From XYA12-FULL-58-9 sp001798605 (GTDB lineage Bacteria > Myxococcota > XYA12-FULL-58-9): 26,652 nt of DNA. A program made the position numbers and the translations under genes. Location: the NCBI GenBank assembly GCA_036736205.1, contig DAINMX010000072.1, positions 1 through 26,652 on the forward strand, read 5' to 3'. Below are positions 7,712 through 15,290 of this stretch, piece by piece (position 1 is the first letter of the stretch; every line of letters starts with the position of its first letter). A model generated the notes under the pieces. The model was not told where the DNA came from and ran no database searches. It saw only the letters and a list, made by a program, of their open reading frames with translations.

Positions 7712-8448
7712 TTGCCCGGCTCCAGGTATCCTGCTTGCACTTCGGTGCGACCGGTCAAGCCATGCACCCGCACAGTGAAATCAGCGCCGCCTTCGTCGGC
7801 CAGATGGATATACGCCCCCTGGGTGTACCCGCTGGGGAAGAAGTAAAGGTAGATCTCGCCTTCCTTGGCGGCTTCACCCATCCCCTCCATCCACACATCC
7901 ACCAAGTGAACGTCATCCCCCAGATCGAGATCGTGCTCGGTAGGGGCAAAGGTGGCTCGATTGTCGCGCTCAGCACCATTCTTGAGGCCAGCTAGGGCTT
8001 GCAAGGCATTCGGCGGCCCCTGCTCTTCGACCTCGTCGAGCTGGTCGTCCATCTCACCCACGTCCGTGCCACCCAACATCAACGCACCGAGATCGAAGCC
8101 GCCACCCTCAGCGCGGGCTTCGGCGCCGCGACTAAGGACGTTGCCCTGGTCGTCAAAGCTGAGCACTTCATCGGTGGCCTCGACCCTGATCTTGCGGGTG
8201 GAAGGCTTTTGTGTCTCTTTGTCCGTCTCGAAGGAGAACACCAACCGATAGGTCTGTCCCGTGAGCGCCGCACTATCAAAAGAGGCACGGATGGTTCCCG
8301 AGAGCTTGCCCGCTGCACTGCGAACATCGGCATGACCGGCACTGAGACTCACCATGACAACGCCCATCACTAAAGCGACGATAGCGATGCTCACAGTCGC
8401 CTCGACGAGGGTAAATCCCCGGCCTCGCGAACGGGGCTTTGCGTGCAT
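7708..8448 (-). CDS. gspH: minor pseudopilin GspH
   Basis: A 246-residue minor pseudopilin at this start. ATG 8448 was chosen because AGGTG lies seven bases upstream and gives a compact leader (MHAKPRSRGRG). A GTG at 8457 would add three residues. The mature end FTLVEATVSIAIVALVMGVVMVSL has Glu at +5. Downstream, the pattern LSGTIRASFDSAALTGQTYRLVF is the GspH globular-domain start. Family members are usually about 150-200 residues. The extra length is an acidic/Gly-rich insertion near residues 118-160 (TDVGEMDDQLDEVEEQGPP). Its stop overlaps the gspI ATG. Confidence 0.87.
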   Translation of the reverse strand: MHAKPRSRGRGFTLVEATVSIAIVALVMGVVMVSLSAGHADVRSAAGKLSGTIRASFDSAALTGQTYRLVFSFETDKETQKPSTRKIRVEATDEVLSFDDQGNVLSRGAEARAEGGGFDLGALMLGGTDVGEMDDQLDEVEEQGPPNALQALAGLKNGAERDNRATFAPTEHDLDLGDDVHLVDVWMEGMGEAAKEGEIYLYFFPSGYTQGAYIHLADEGGADFTVRVHGLTGRTEVQAGYLEPGK

Positions 8449-8465
8449 GACGGTCACCTAGGCTC

Positions 8466-8948
8466 TCACTCCTTGGGGGCGTTGGGGTCGTCCCAGTTGG
8501 TGACGTCGTCACCACCGCCCTGCACACCATCGGGGCCGTAGCTCAGGATGTCGAAAGAGGTGGTGTTTTGGGTGCCGGGAAAAATGTAAACGTAGGGTGC
8601 ACCCCAGGGGTCGTTGGGGATGCTGTTCATCACCGGCTCCGCCCCTCCCACCGGCTGCGTCAGCGCCTGCAGGCCCTCGGCGGTGCTGGGAAAACGCCGG
8701 GAGCTGAGCTTGTAGAGTTCCAGGCCTTTGCCAATGTCTTTGATCTGAATGAAAGCGGCCTTGCGCTGGGCGTCCTTGAAGCGCCCAAACACCTGGACCC
8801 CGACAATGCCCGCGACCATCGAGATGATGACCACGACCACCATGACCTCGACGAGGGTCATGCCGCGTTGGCCAGCACCTTTGGGGCGCGTAGCCAAAGC
8901 CTCAATGATTGTCCTGCCGAGCTTCTCTGCAAATTTTCTCATCTTCAT
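8466..8948 (-). CDS. gspG: major pseudopilin GspG
   Basis: A 160-residue major pseudopilin, the subunit that polymerises into the periplasmic pseudopilus. Cleavage is expected after Gly29 to give MTLVEVMVVVVIISMVAGIVGVQV, with Glu at +5. The 29-residue leader is long. GspG hallmarks are clear: DAQRKAAFIQIKDIGKGLELYKL, then FPSTAEGLQAL, PNDPWGAPYVYIFPG, and the C-terminal calcium loop SYGPDGVQGGGDDVTNWD. AGGAAA precedes ATG 8948. The nine-base gap to gspF is one of the larger gaps in the operon. Confidence 0.96.
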   Translation of the reverse strand: MKMRKFAEKLGRTIIEALATRPKGAGQRGMTLVEVMVVVVIISMVAGIVGVQVFGRFKDAQRKAAFIQIKDIGKGLELYKLSSRRFPSTAEGLQALTQPVGGAEPVMNSIPNDPWGAPYVYIFPGTQNTTSFDILSYGPDGVQGGGDDVTNWDDPNAPKE

Positions 8949-8957
8949 GACAGTTTC

Positions 8958-10181
8958 CTAGGTGAAAGAGCTGAGCTCCAACATGGGTAGAATGATTGAA
9001 AGGACAATGAAGGCGACGATGACACCCATGAAGATGATCATCACCGGCTCCAAAATGGTTGTCATGGCTCTTAGCCGCGCCTCTACCTGAACCTCATAGG
9101 CGCGGGCGACGTTGTTGAGCATCTCTTCGAGTTGCCCAGTCTTCTCGCCGACCGCAATCATGTGCGTCATGATGGCCGGAAACTCGCCCGAACGCTGAAA
9201 CGGCGCGGCGATGGCATCGCCCTCCTTAACCGCGTCACGCGCGTCTTCGATCACCTTCATCAAGGTGCGATTCTCGACCACGTTCTTGACGATGTCGAAG
9301 GCGGTGAGGACCGGCACGCCACTCGACAACAAGGTCGCCAGTGTTTTGGCGAAGCGTGTCACGGCGATCATCCGCACCAGGGGGCCAAAGACAGGCATCT
9401 TCAACAGGGTCTCATCCCACCATGGCCGACCCCGCTTGCTGTTGATGAACCGTATCCAGGCCCAGATGCATAGGATGAGCAGAGGCAAAACCACAAACCA
9501 GAAGTCACGGGCAAAACCGCTGATGCCAATCAATACCTCTGTTGGCAATGGCAGAGCGACTTTCTGCGCATCAAAGATCATCTTGATCTTGGGAATGACA
9601 AACATGAACAAAACGCCGGTAACCACCCCAGCCATCACCATCATGATGATCGGATAGAAGAGCGTGCCAGCGACCTTCGAACGGAGCTCCGCTTGACTCT
9701 CGGTAAAATCCGCGAGTCGGCCGAGCACAACATCGAGGGCACCTGAGGACTCGCCAGCGCGCACCATGTTGATGTACAGCCCCGTGAACACCTTGGGATA
9801 GTTTGCCAAGGAATCAGCAATGGAAGCACCCTCGTTGACTCGCTGCTTGATGTCCGACCACACCGACTTGAAGTACGGATGGTCGGTCTGATCGACGAGT
9901 GCCACCAAGGACTCGACGAGCGGAATGCCAGCACCAATCAACGTCGCGAGCTGACGGGTGGCTGTTGCCAGATCTCGCGCTCCCACTCTCTCCGCCAAGA
10001 AAGCGACCTCAAAAGAGCGACGCTCCTTGCTCTTCTTTCTTGCGCCGCTCTCTTTGAGCTCGGTGACAAACACTCCATCACGACGCAAAAGCTGCTTGAT
10101 GGCGCGCTCATTGTCGGCGTCACGGGTACCGGTGACGGCACGACCGGCTGAGGTAAAACCCTTGTAAGCAAAGACTGGCAT
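8958..10181 (-). CDS. gspF: type II secretion inner-membrane platform protein GspF
   Basis: A 407-residue polytopic inner-membrane protein that links the GspE ATPase to pseudopilus assembly. It has the duplicated T2SSF domain. The first copy holds FLAERVGARDLATATRQLATLIGAGIPLVESLVAL and the second RMIAVTRFAKTLATLLSSGVPVLTAFDIV. Membrane helices lie near residues 170-195, 220-245 and 375-400, the last being VMIIFMGVIVAFIVLSIILPMLEL. Length is normal for the family. No good Shine-Dalgarno is adjacent to ATG 10181: GAGGA is 17 bases away, inside gspE. Translation probably depends on gspE, which ends four bases upstream. Confidence 0.96.
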   Translation of the reverse strand: MPVFAYKGFTSAGRAVTGTRDADNERAIKQLLRRDGVFVTELKESGARKKSKERRSFEVAFLAERVGARDLATATRQLATLIGAGIPLVESLVALVDQTDHPYFKSVWSDIKQRVNEGASIADSLANYPKVFTGLYINMVRAGESSGALDVVLGRLADFTESQAELRSKVAGTLFYPIIMMVMAGVVTGVLFMFVIPKIKMIFDAQKVALPLPTEVLIGISGFARDFWFVVLPLLILCIWAWIRFINSKRGRPWWDETLLKMPVFGPLVRMIAVTRFAKTLATLLSSGVPVLTAFDIVKNVVENRTLMKVIEDARDAVKEGDAIAAPFQRSGEFPAIMTHMIAVGEKTGQLEEMLNNVARAYEVQVEARLRAMTTILEPVMIIFMGVIVAFIVLSIILPMLELSSFT

Positions 10182-10185
10182 AATA

Positions 10186-11922
10186 TTAGGCCGAATCCTC
10201 CGAGGTCACCCGCAAGATTTCAGCGCTCGAGGTGATCCCTGCAAGCACTTTGCGCGCGCCGTCTTCACGTAGGGTCCGCATTCCTTGCGCCATTGCGCGC
10301 TTCTTGATGGTACCCGAATCGACGTTCTGCAAGATCAACTGACGGATCTCATCCGTGGGAAGCATCAGCTCATAGATTCCAGTCCGCCCCTTGTAGCCGG
10401 TATTGAAACACGCGGGGCAACCGCGACCACGCCAGAACTCGACGTGTTCGCCGATCATGTCAGAGCTGAGCCCAATGTTCTCGATCTCCTCTTGGGTCGC
10501 GAGATACGGTTCCTTGCACCCGGGACACAGGGTTCGCACCAACCGCTGGGCCAAGATGCCCACCACCGAAGACGCCACCAAGAAGGGTTCCACACCCATG
10601 TCCACCAAACGGGTGATGGCCCCCGGGGCATCGTTGGTATGCACTGTCGAAAGAACCAAGTGCCCGGTGAGCGCCGCCTGAATAGCAATCTCAGCGGTCA
10701 CGAGGTCGCGAATCTCACCGACCATGATCACGTCAGGGTCGTGACGCAGAAACGAGCGCAAGCCCGAGGCGAAGGTGAGCTCAATCTTTGGATTGACCTG
10801 GGTCTGGCTGATACCTGCGAGCTGATATTCCACCGGGTCTTCGATGGTGAGAATGTTCAAATCGGGACGATTGATCACCGACAGGCAAGCGTACAAGGTC
10901 GTGGTCTTGCCTGAGCCCGTGGGTCCCGTGACCAAAATGATGCCGTGGCTCTTGGTGATCAAGCTGTTGACGGTCTTCAGATAGTCAGGGGAATAACCGA
11001 GATCCTCGAGGTCGAGCAATACGTTGGAACGGTCGAGCAAGCGCATGGTCACCCGCTCACCGAAGGACGTGGGCGCGGTAGCAACGCGAATGTCAATGTC
11101 CTTGCCAGCAATCTTTATGCGAATACGCCCATCTTGCGGCAACCGCTTCTCTGCAATGTTGAGTCCGGCCTGAATCTTCACCCGACTGATAATCGAAGCC
11201 TGCAGCTTTTTCGGGGGTCGAATCTTCTCGTAGAGGATCCCGTCAATACGAAATCGTACTGCGATGTCGCGCTCACCGGGCTCGATGTGGATGTCGGAGG
11301 CATGTTCTTTGACAGATTGAGAAAGCAGCGAGTTGACCAAGCGAATAATAGGAGCCTCGTCCTCCTCATCGAGAAGGTCAACCGCCTCCTCGATGTCCTG
11401 GGCAAAGGAGGCCATATCCTCGTCCGCCATCTCCTCCATGGCCGCAGCGGCATGCGCGGTGCCGCGATCGTAAACGCGATTGATCGCCTCGATGATGAGT
11501 GCGGCGCTCGCGAGTTCCACCTCAATGGGAGCGTTGAGAAGCGCCGCGAGATCGTCGAGGGCCCCCACCTGCAGCGGGTCTGCGCTCGCAACCCGCACGA
11601 CCCCACCGTCGATTGTCTCCAGAGGCAGCAACTTGTACTGCTTGGCAAAGTTGATCGGGACCTTGGCAATGAGATCGTCGGGGACCTGCTTGTCATCGAT
11701 CACGACCAGTATGGGAATGTCCAACTGTTCAGAGAGAGCGGCGATCACATCGCTCTCGCGGATCGCCTTCTGCGCAATGAGTACATCGCCAAGATGGCCG
11801 CCCTTTTCAGCCTGAATGGCGAGCGCTTGCTCGAGGGCCGCCTCGTCAATCGTACCGCGGCGAATCAATATCTCGCCGAGACGGCGATCACCAAACAACG
11901 TATCGGGCTCGGAAACCGGCAT
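10186..11922 (-). CDS. gspE: type II secretion ATPase GspE
   Basis: A 578-residue cytoplasmic secretion ATPase. The N-terminal MshEN/T2SSE_N region (about residues 1-150; RRLGEILIRRGTIDEAALEQAL...) is followed by an acidic linker with DLLDEEDEAPIIRLVN. The ATPase core has Walker A GPTGSGKTT near residue 330, the Asp box LTIEDPVEYQ, Walker B DPDVIMVGEIRD and the His box GHLVLSTVHTND. The four-Cys zinc site of GspE is present (CPGC near residue 465, CPAC near 500). All catalytic motifs look intact. ATG 11922 follows the gspD stop by three bases, with GAGGAAG upstream. Confidence 0.97.
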   Translation of the reverse strand: MPVSEPDTLFGDRRLGEILIRRGTIDEAALEQALAIQAEKGGHLGDVLIAQKAIRESDVIAALSEQLDIPILVVIDDKQVPDDLIAKVPINFAKQYKLLPLETIDGGVVRVASADPLQVGALDDLAALLNAPIEVELASAALIIEAINRVYDRGTAHAAAAMEEMADEDMASFAQDIEEAVDLLDEEDEAPIIRLVNSLLSQSVKEHASDIHIEPGERDIAVRFRIDGILYEKIRPPKKLQASIISRVKIQAGLNIAEKRLPQDGRIRIKIAGKDIDIRVATAPTSFGERVTMRLLDRSNVLLDLEDLGYSPDYLKTVNSLITKSHGIILVTGPTGSGKTTTLYACLSVINRPDLNILTIEDPVEYQLAGISQTQVNPKIELTFASGLRSFLRHDPDVIMVGEIRDLVTAEIAIQAALTGHLVLSTVHTNDAPGAITRLVDMGVEPFLVASSVVGILAQRLVRTLCPGCKEPYLATQEEIENIGLSSDMIGEHVEFWRGRGCPACFNTGYKGRTGIYELMLPTDEIRQLILQNVDSGTIKKRAMAQGMRTLREDGARKVLAGITSSAEILRVTSEDSA

Positions 11923-11925
11923 AAC

Positions 11926-14697
11926 TCAGTCTTCCTCGCCACCTGGGGCTGGCTCTGGCACTTCGGTCAGTGGGCTGCCGGCAACACCGGCATCACCGGC
12001 AACACCGGCATCACCGGCAACACCGGCATCACCGACGTCACCGACAACACCGACGTCGTCACCGATAACAACGTCCCCACCGGCGTCGTCGCCGCCGGGG
12101 CCACTCAACTCAGGTGGAACCACTACGGCATCGCCATCATCGGTCGATTCTCGATGTGGGTCCGCGGCCGCCGGCTCCACGAGCACCTCGCTGCCATCTC
12201 CGCTGCCCCCATTCTCAAGTCTTGCCTGCTCACGTTGAACAGCCTGCACCAATCGCGCGAGTGGCCCACTCTTGCGGGTGAAGTCGATGTGAGCACGATA
12301 GGCGCTCTGGTGACCATAATACTCCGCCGCAAACTCCTCGTGTTCCTGGATCTTGCGTTCGAAGATGGACTGAAAGTCTCCAGCGTCGCGTATGATGTAG
12401 GGGGTCAACACCAACAGCAGATTGACCTTCTCAACCTTGCTCGAACGTTGTTTGAACAACCAACCGATCACCGGCAGATCACCGAGGATCGGGACCTTGC
12501 TCTCGCTGTCAGTGGTGCGATCACGCATCAACCCACCGAGAACGATGGTCTGTTGGTCATCAACGACAACGACGGTCTTGGCAGCACGATTGGCGGTGAT
12601 CGGGGTTTGCGTCGCTTCGTCCTTGCCGACAACGTCCTCGATCTGTTCCTCAATCTCCATGCGAACCCTGTTGCGCTCGTTGATCTGCGGCGTCAAGGTC
12701 AGCTTCAATGAGACGTCGATGCGATCGACGGACGAGAACATGTTGTTGTAGCTACTCAACCCTGAGGCGAGTTGACCGAGGTTTGAACCGTTGGTACCAC
12801 CCGCGAGACTTCCGAGCCCACCGAGTCCTCCAAGTCCACCCATCGACGGATAGCTGGTGCCACGCCGAAACGGAATCTTCTGCCCAACCTCGATGGAAGC
12901 CTGTTCATTGTCGGTGGTGAGAATGTGCGGAGTCGAAAGAACCCGCGAATTTGACGATGATTGCAGCGCCTTGAGGATGACACCAAAGCTAGGCAAGCTG
13001 ATGTCCTTCCCGTCGATCTCGAAGAGCTTCTGTGGTTTGCCAATAATACCGACCACCGAACCACCGGCGAGCCCGAGCAGCTGCGTCGGATCAGCCAACA
13101 CATTTAGAGTGGGGCTCGAACCACCTTCGCCACTCTGAATGAAACCAATGGTCTGAGCACCGCCGAGGTCATTGCCTATATCATTCTTGGAAAACCGCAT
13201 CGGCGTGTGCCAGTTGAGTCCAAAACTGTCGTCATCACTGACGTTGACCTCGAGAATCGCCGCCTCCACGTATACCTGCCGGCGTGTAACATCGAGTTTC
13301 TCGATGAGCTTTGACAATGCTTTGTAGTCGTGACGACTGCCGATGATGATCAAGGAGTTGGTCGACTTGTCGGCAGTAATTTTCACCTCCCCCTCAAAGA
13401 GAACCGCGCTCTCGGTGGTGGCGGTGGCGATGGCGGTGGCACCAGGGGCAGCAGGGGCAGCACCCTTGCCGCCACGACGCGGATTGGTCTTCTGCCCACT
13501 CTGGCCCTGCGCCAAGGACGAGAGTGTGGAGGAGAGTTCTTCGGCGCTTGCGTTCTGCAGGTAGACCACGTGCACGCCTTCATCGGAATCGCTGGCAGGA
13601 AGGTCGAGCTTGTCGATGAGTTTGCGAATGGCGGCGAAGGCGCGACGGTTTGCCTTGATAATCAGCTTGTTGGTGCGATCGTCGGGAACGATCTTGGAAA
13701 TGCGAACATCACCGCCTTCGCCAGCGGCTCCATCATCGCCCCCACCTTCCGGTGCCGCAGCGTCCGTTTTCGGTCTTGGTCGCACGGGAGCGGTGCTTGC
13801 GCCGCCACCTTGTTGGCGCTGGACCTCAAAGATCTGAGTGATCACATTTGAAATCTCTGACGCAATGGCGTGCTCGATTTGCACAATCTGGATCTCGTCC
13901 TCGAAACCCGCGACGTCGAGGTGCTCGATGATGCGACGCAATCGCTCGAGATTGGGGGCATACTCGCTGATAATCAGCACATTCGACGGTTGAAACGTCG
14001 TGATCTCGCCATCTTTGGAAATCAACGACTTGATCACTGGATTGAGCTTCGACACCTCCACATATTTGAGCGGGAGAATCAAAGTCACCATGAGATCAGA
14101 GAACCGCGGACAGTCATCCTCCGGACCGATGCAAGTAGGAATCGGTGCCTTGATCGAATCCTTGGCCTCGATGAGCTTGTAAAATTTGCCCGAGCGGACC
14201 ACGGTGATGCCGTTCACTTGAAGGGCAGCGAGAAAGACCTGGTAAGCCTCGTCGGCGGTGATCTTGGTAGGAGACAGGATCGTGATTCGCTGGCTCTTGA
14301 TCTTCTCCGGAATGATGAAGTTGCGCCGCAAAAGATTTGAAATGGCTTTGACCACGTCGACGATCTCAGCCTTGGAAAACTCAAAGGCGAACCTTCCTTT
14401 TTTGGCNNNNNNNNNNNNNNNNNNNNNNNNNNNNNNNNNNNNNNNNNNNNNNNNNNNNNNNNNNNNNNNNNNNNNNNNNNNNNNNNNNNNNNNNNNNNNN
14501 NNNNNNTCGGCCTCCCCTTCCTCCTCCTCGGCCTGAGCGACACGGATCGGCACCGACGATACGGGGTGCAGTTGCCACTCGACAAATGCCGAGGAACCCT
14601 GGGTTGCCGATGCAGTTGCCCTGGCAACCTGTTGCGCGACGCCCGTAGACGTCATGGCGACGGTTCCAAAAGTCATCAAAATAGGAAGCACAACCAT
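11926..14697 (-). CDS. gspD: type II secretion outer-membrane secretin GspD (contains assembly gap)
   Basis: The T2SS outer-membrane channel, about 923 residues if the gap is taken literally. A signal peptide covers residues 1 to about 27 (ATG 14697, AGGTGGG upstream). An acidic run (QAEEEEGEA) then leads into the 100-N gap. N0 starts after the gap (RFAFEFSKAEIVDVVKAISNLL). N1-N3 repeats follow (e.g. LNPVIKSLISKDGEITTFQPSN and VVYLQNASAEELSSTLSSLAQG). The secretin core includes VYVEAAILEVNV, the Gly-rich loop GGLGGLGGLGSLAGG and VPILGDLPVIGWLFK. After the core come an S-domain-like stretch and a long Asp/Gly/Val-rich acidic tail with GDAGVA repeats. Linkers in N2/N3 are long and Gly/Ala/Pro-rich. 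The frame stays open across the N run only if its true length is 1 modulo 3. Confidence 0.94.
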   Translation of the reverse strand: MVVLPILMTFGTVAMTSTGVAQQVARATASATQGSSAFVEWQLHPVSSVPIRVAQAEEEEGEAXXXXXXXXXXXXXXXXXXXXXXXXXXXXXXXXXXAKKGRFAFEFSKAEIVDVVKAISNLLRRNFIIPEKIKSQRITILSPTKITADEAYQVFLAALQVNGITVVRSGKFYKLIEAKDSIKAPIPTCIGPEDDCPRFSDLMVTLILPLKYVEVSKLNPVIKSLISKDGEITTFQPSNVLIISEYAPNLERLRRIIEHLDVAGFEDEIQIVQIEHAIASEISNVITQIFEVQRQQGGGASTAPVRPRPKTDAAAPEGGGDDGAAGEGGDVRISKIVPDDRTNKLIIKANRRAFAAIRKLIDKLDLPASDSDEGVHVVYLQNASAEELSSTLSSLAQGQSGQKTNPRRGGKGAAPAAPGATAIATATTESAVLFEGEVKITADKSTNSLIIIGSRHDYKALSKLIEKLDVTRRQVYVEAAILEVNVSDDDSFGLNWHTPMRFSKNDIGNDLGGAQTIGFIQSGEGGSSPTLNVLADPTQLLGLAGGSVVGIIGKPQKLFEIDGKDISLPSFGVILKALQSSSNSRVLSTPHILTTDNEQASIEVGQKIPFRRGTSYPSMGGLGGLGGLGSLAGGTNGSNLGQLASGLSSYNNMFSSVDRIDVSLKLTLTPQINERNRVRMEIEEQIEDVVGKDEATQTPITANRAAKTVVVVDDQQTIVLGGLMRDRTTDSESKVPILGDLPVIGWLFKQRSSKVEKVNLLLVLTPYIIRDAGDFQSIFERKIQEHEEFAAEYYGHQSAYRAHIDFTRKSGPLARLVQAVQREQARLENGGSGDGSEVLVEPAAADPHRESTDDGDAVVVPPELSGPGGDDAGGDVVIGDDVGVVGDVGDAGVAGDAGVAGDAGVAGSPLTEVPEPAPGGEED
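11983..12036. repeat. 18-bp tandem repeat, three copies, in gspD tail
   Basis: Three copies of AACACCGGCATCACCGGC, the third with one change, encode GDAGVA hexapeptides near the secretin C-terminus. Degenerate related units continue to about 12075 (Gly, Asp and Val codons). The unit is a multiple of three, so copy-number changes would keep the frame. Confidence 0.85.
14407..14506. other. assembly gap of 100 Ns inside gspD
   Basis: Exactly 100 undetermined bases lie between the gspD signal-peptide region and the N0 domain. A round 100 is the usual placeholder for unknown length. The flanks encode an acidic run (EEEEGEA) and an AKK sequence, so the missing part is probably low-complexity or repetitive. 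Confidence 0.98.
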
Positions 14698-14702
14698 CCC
14701 AC

Positions 14703-15290
14703 CTACCTCGCAGAGTTCGTTCCGAGCACACAGTGATAAGCTTCGCCCCCGTGATGCAGGACGACATAGTCTTCAGCGATGAGCGCAACAGCCAGCCAAC
14801 CGAGTGGCGTGCGCACCCCCTCCCCTTTTCCCAAAAGGGAGCTGTTCTCTCCCCATCCGAGCACCGCGAAAGTAGAGCTGGGCTCATCCCCACGGACGAT
14901 CGCCCGAACCTCGACGGGACAATCCTGACTCGGCTGCGTGCGCGTCGACTCGACGTTCACCGGCGGTTGTGGAACCTCAACCACACCGAGTCCGTAGACA
15001 CCCTCGCGATTGAACGGAATCTGGACATTCTTGAGCTCGCGCACCTCGGTCGTAACCACACGTCGATGGGAGGCGAAAAAGCCAAACAAGGCGACACCGC
15101 AAACAAGCAGGCCACTCACCACCACAACCTGGCCGCTGCCGCGACTTCGATCGACTTGGCCGCTGCCGCGCCTTCGATCGATTTGGCCACCGTCGCGACT
15201 TCGATCGACTTGGACGCCGCCGCGACTTCGGTCGACTCTTCGCACCGCGGAGGTGCCAGCGTTGTCGGTGGGTGCACGCATCGTCCTCAC
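14703..15290 (-). CDS. membrane protein with GspC-like HR domain and Arg-rich repeat tail
   Basis: A 195-residue protein between gspC and gspD. Residues 1-54 are cytoplasmic and basic, with four 9-residue repeats of the type VDRSRGSGQ (about residues 19-54). A transmembrane helix follows (55-73, VVVVSGLLVCGVALFGFF), and the rest is periplasmic. Residues 124-188 align by eye with the HR domain of the adjacent GspC: CPVEVRAIV...AVL...VALIAEDYVVL...AYHCVL versus C..PHEIRATL...AVI...FEVRDRAIVL...YELCV. Both have a Cys at each end (124 and 187 here). HR domains bind the secretin N0 domain in known T2SS, so a GspC-like coupling role is a reasonable inference. There is no PDZ domain. The GTG start overlaps the gspC stop as GTGA; an ATG three codons later is possible. 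Five bases separate its stop from gspD. Confidence 0.82.
   Translation of the reverse strand: MRTMRAPTDNAGTSAVRRVDRSRGGVQVDRSRDGGQIDRRRGSGQVDRSRGSGQVVVVSGLLVCGVALFGFFASHRRVVTTEVRELKNVQIPFNREGVYGLGVVEVPQPPVNVESTRTQPSQDCPVEVRAIVRGDEPSSTFAVLGWGENSSLLGKGEGVRTPLGWLAVALIAEDYVVLHHGGEAYHCVLGTNSAR
15130..15237. repeat. 27-bp tandem repeat, four copies
   Basis: Four near-identical 27-bp units start at 15130, 15157, 15184 and 15211, each of the type TGGCCGCTGCCGCGACTTCG followed by ATCGACT. They encode the Arg-rich nonapeptides in the cytoplasmic tail of the HR-domain membrane protein. The unit keeps the frame, and the differences are mostly single bases. Confidence 0.95.

Noticed and set aside
10945..12711. 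A 588-codon open frame on the plus strand opposite gspE and gspD.
   Set aside because: It lies wholly antisense to two clear secretion genes. GC-rich coding DNA commonly leaves the opposite frame open. Its repeats simply mirror the gspD tail repeats.
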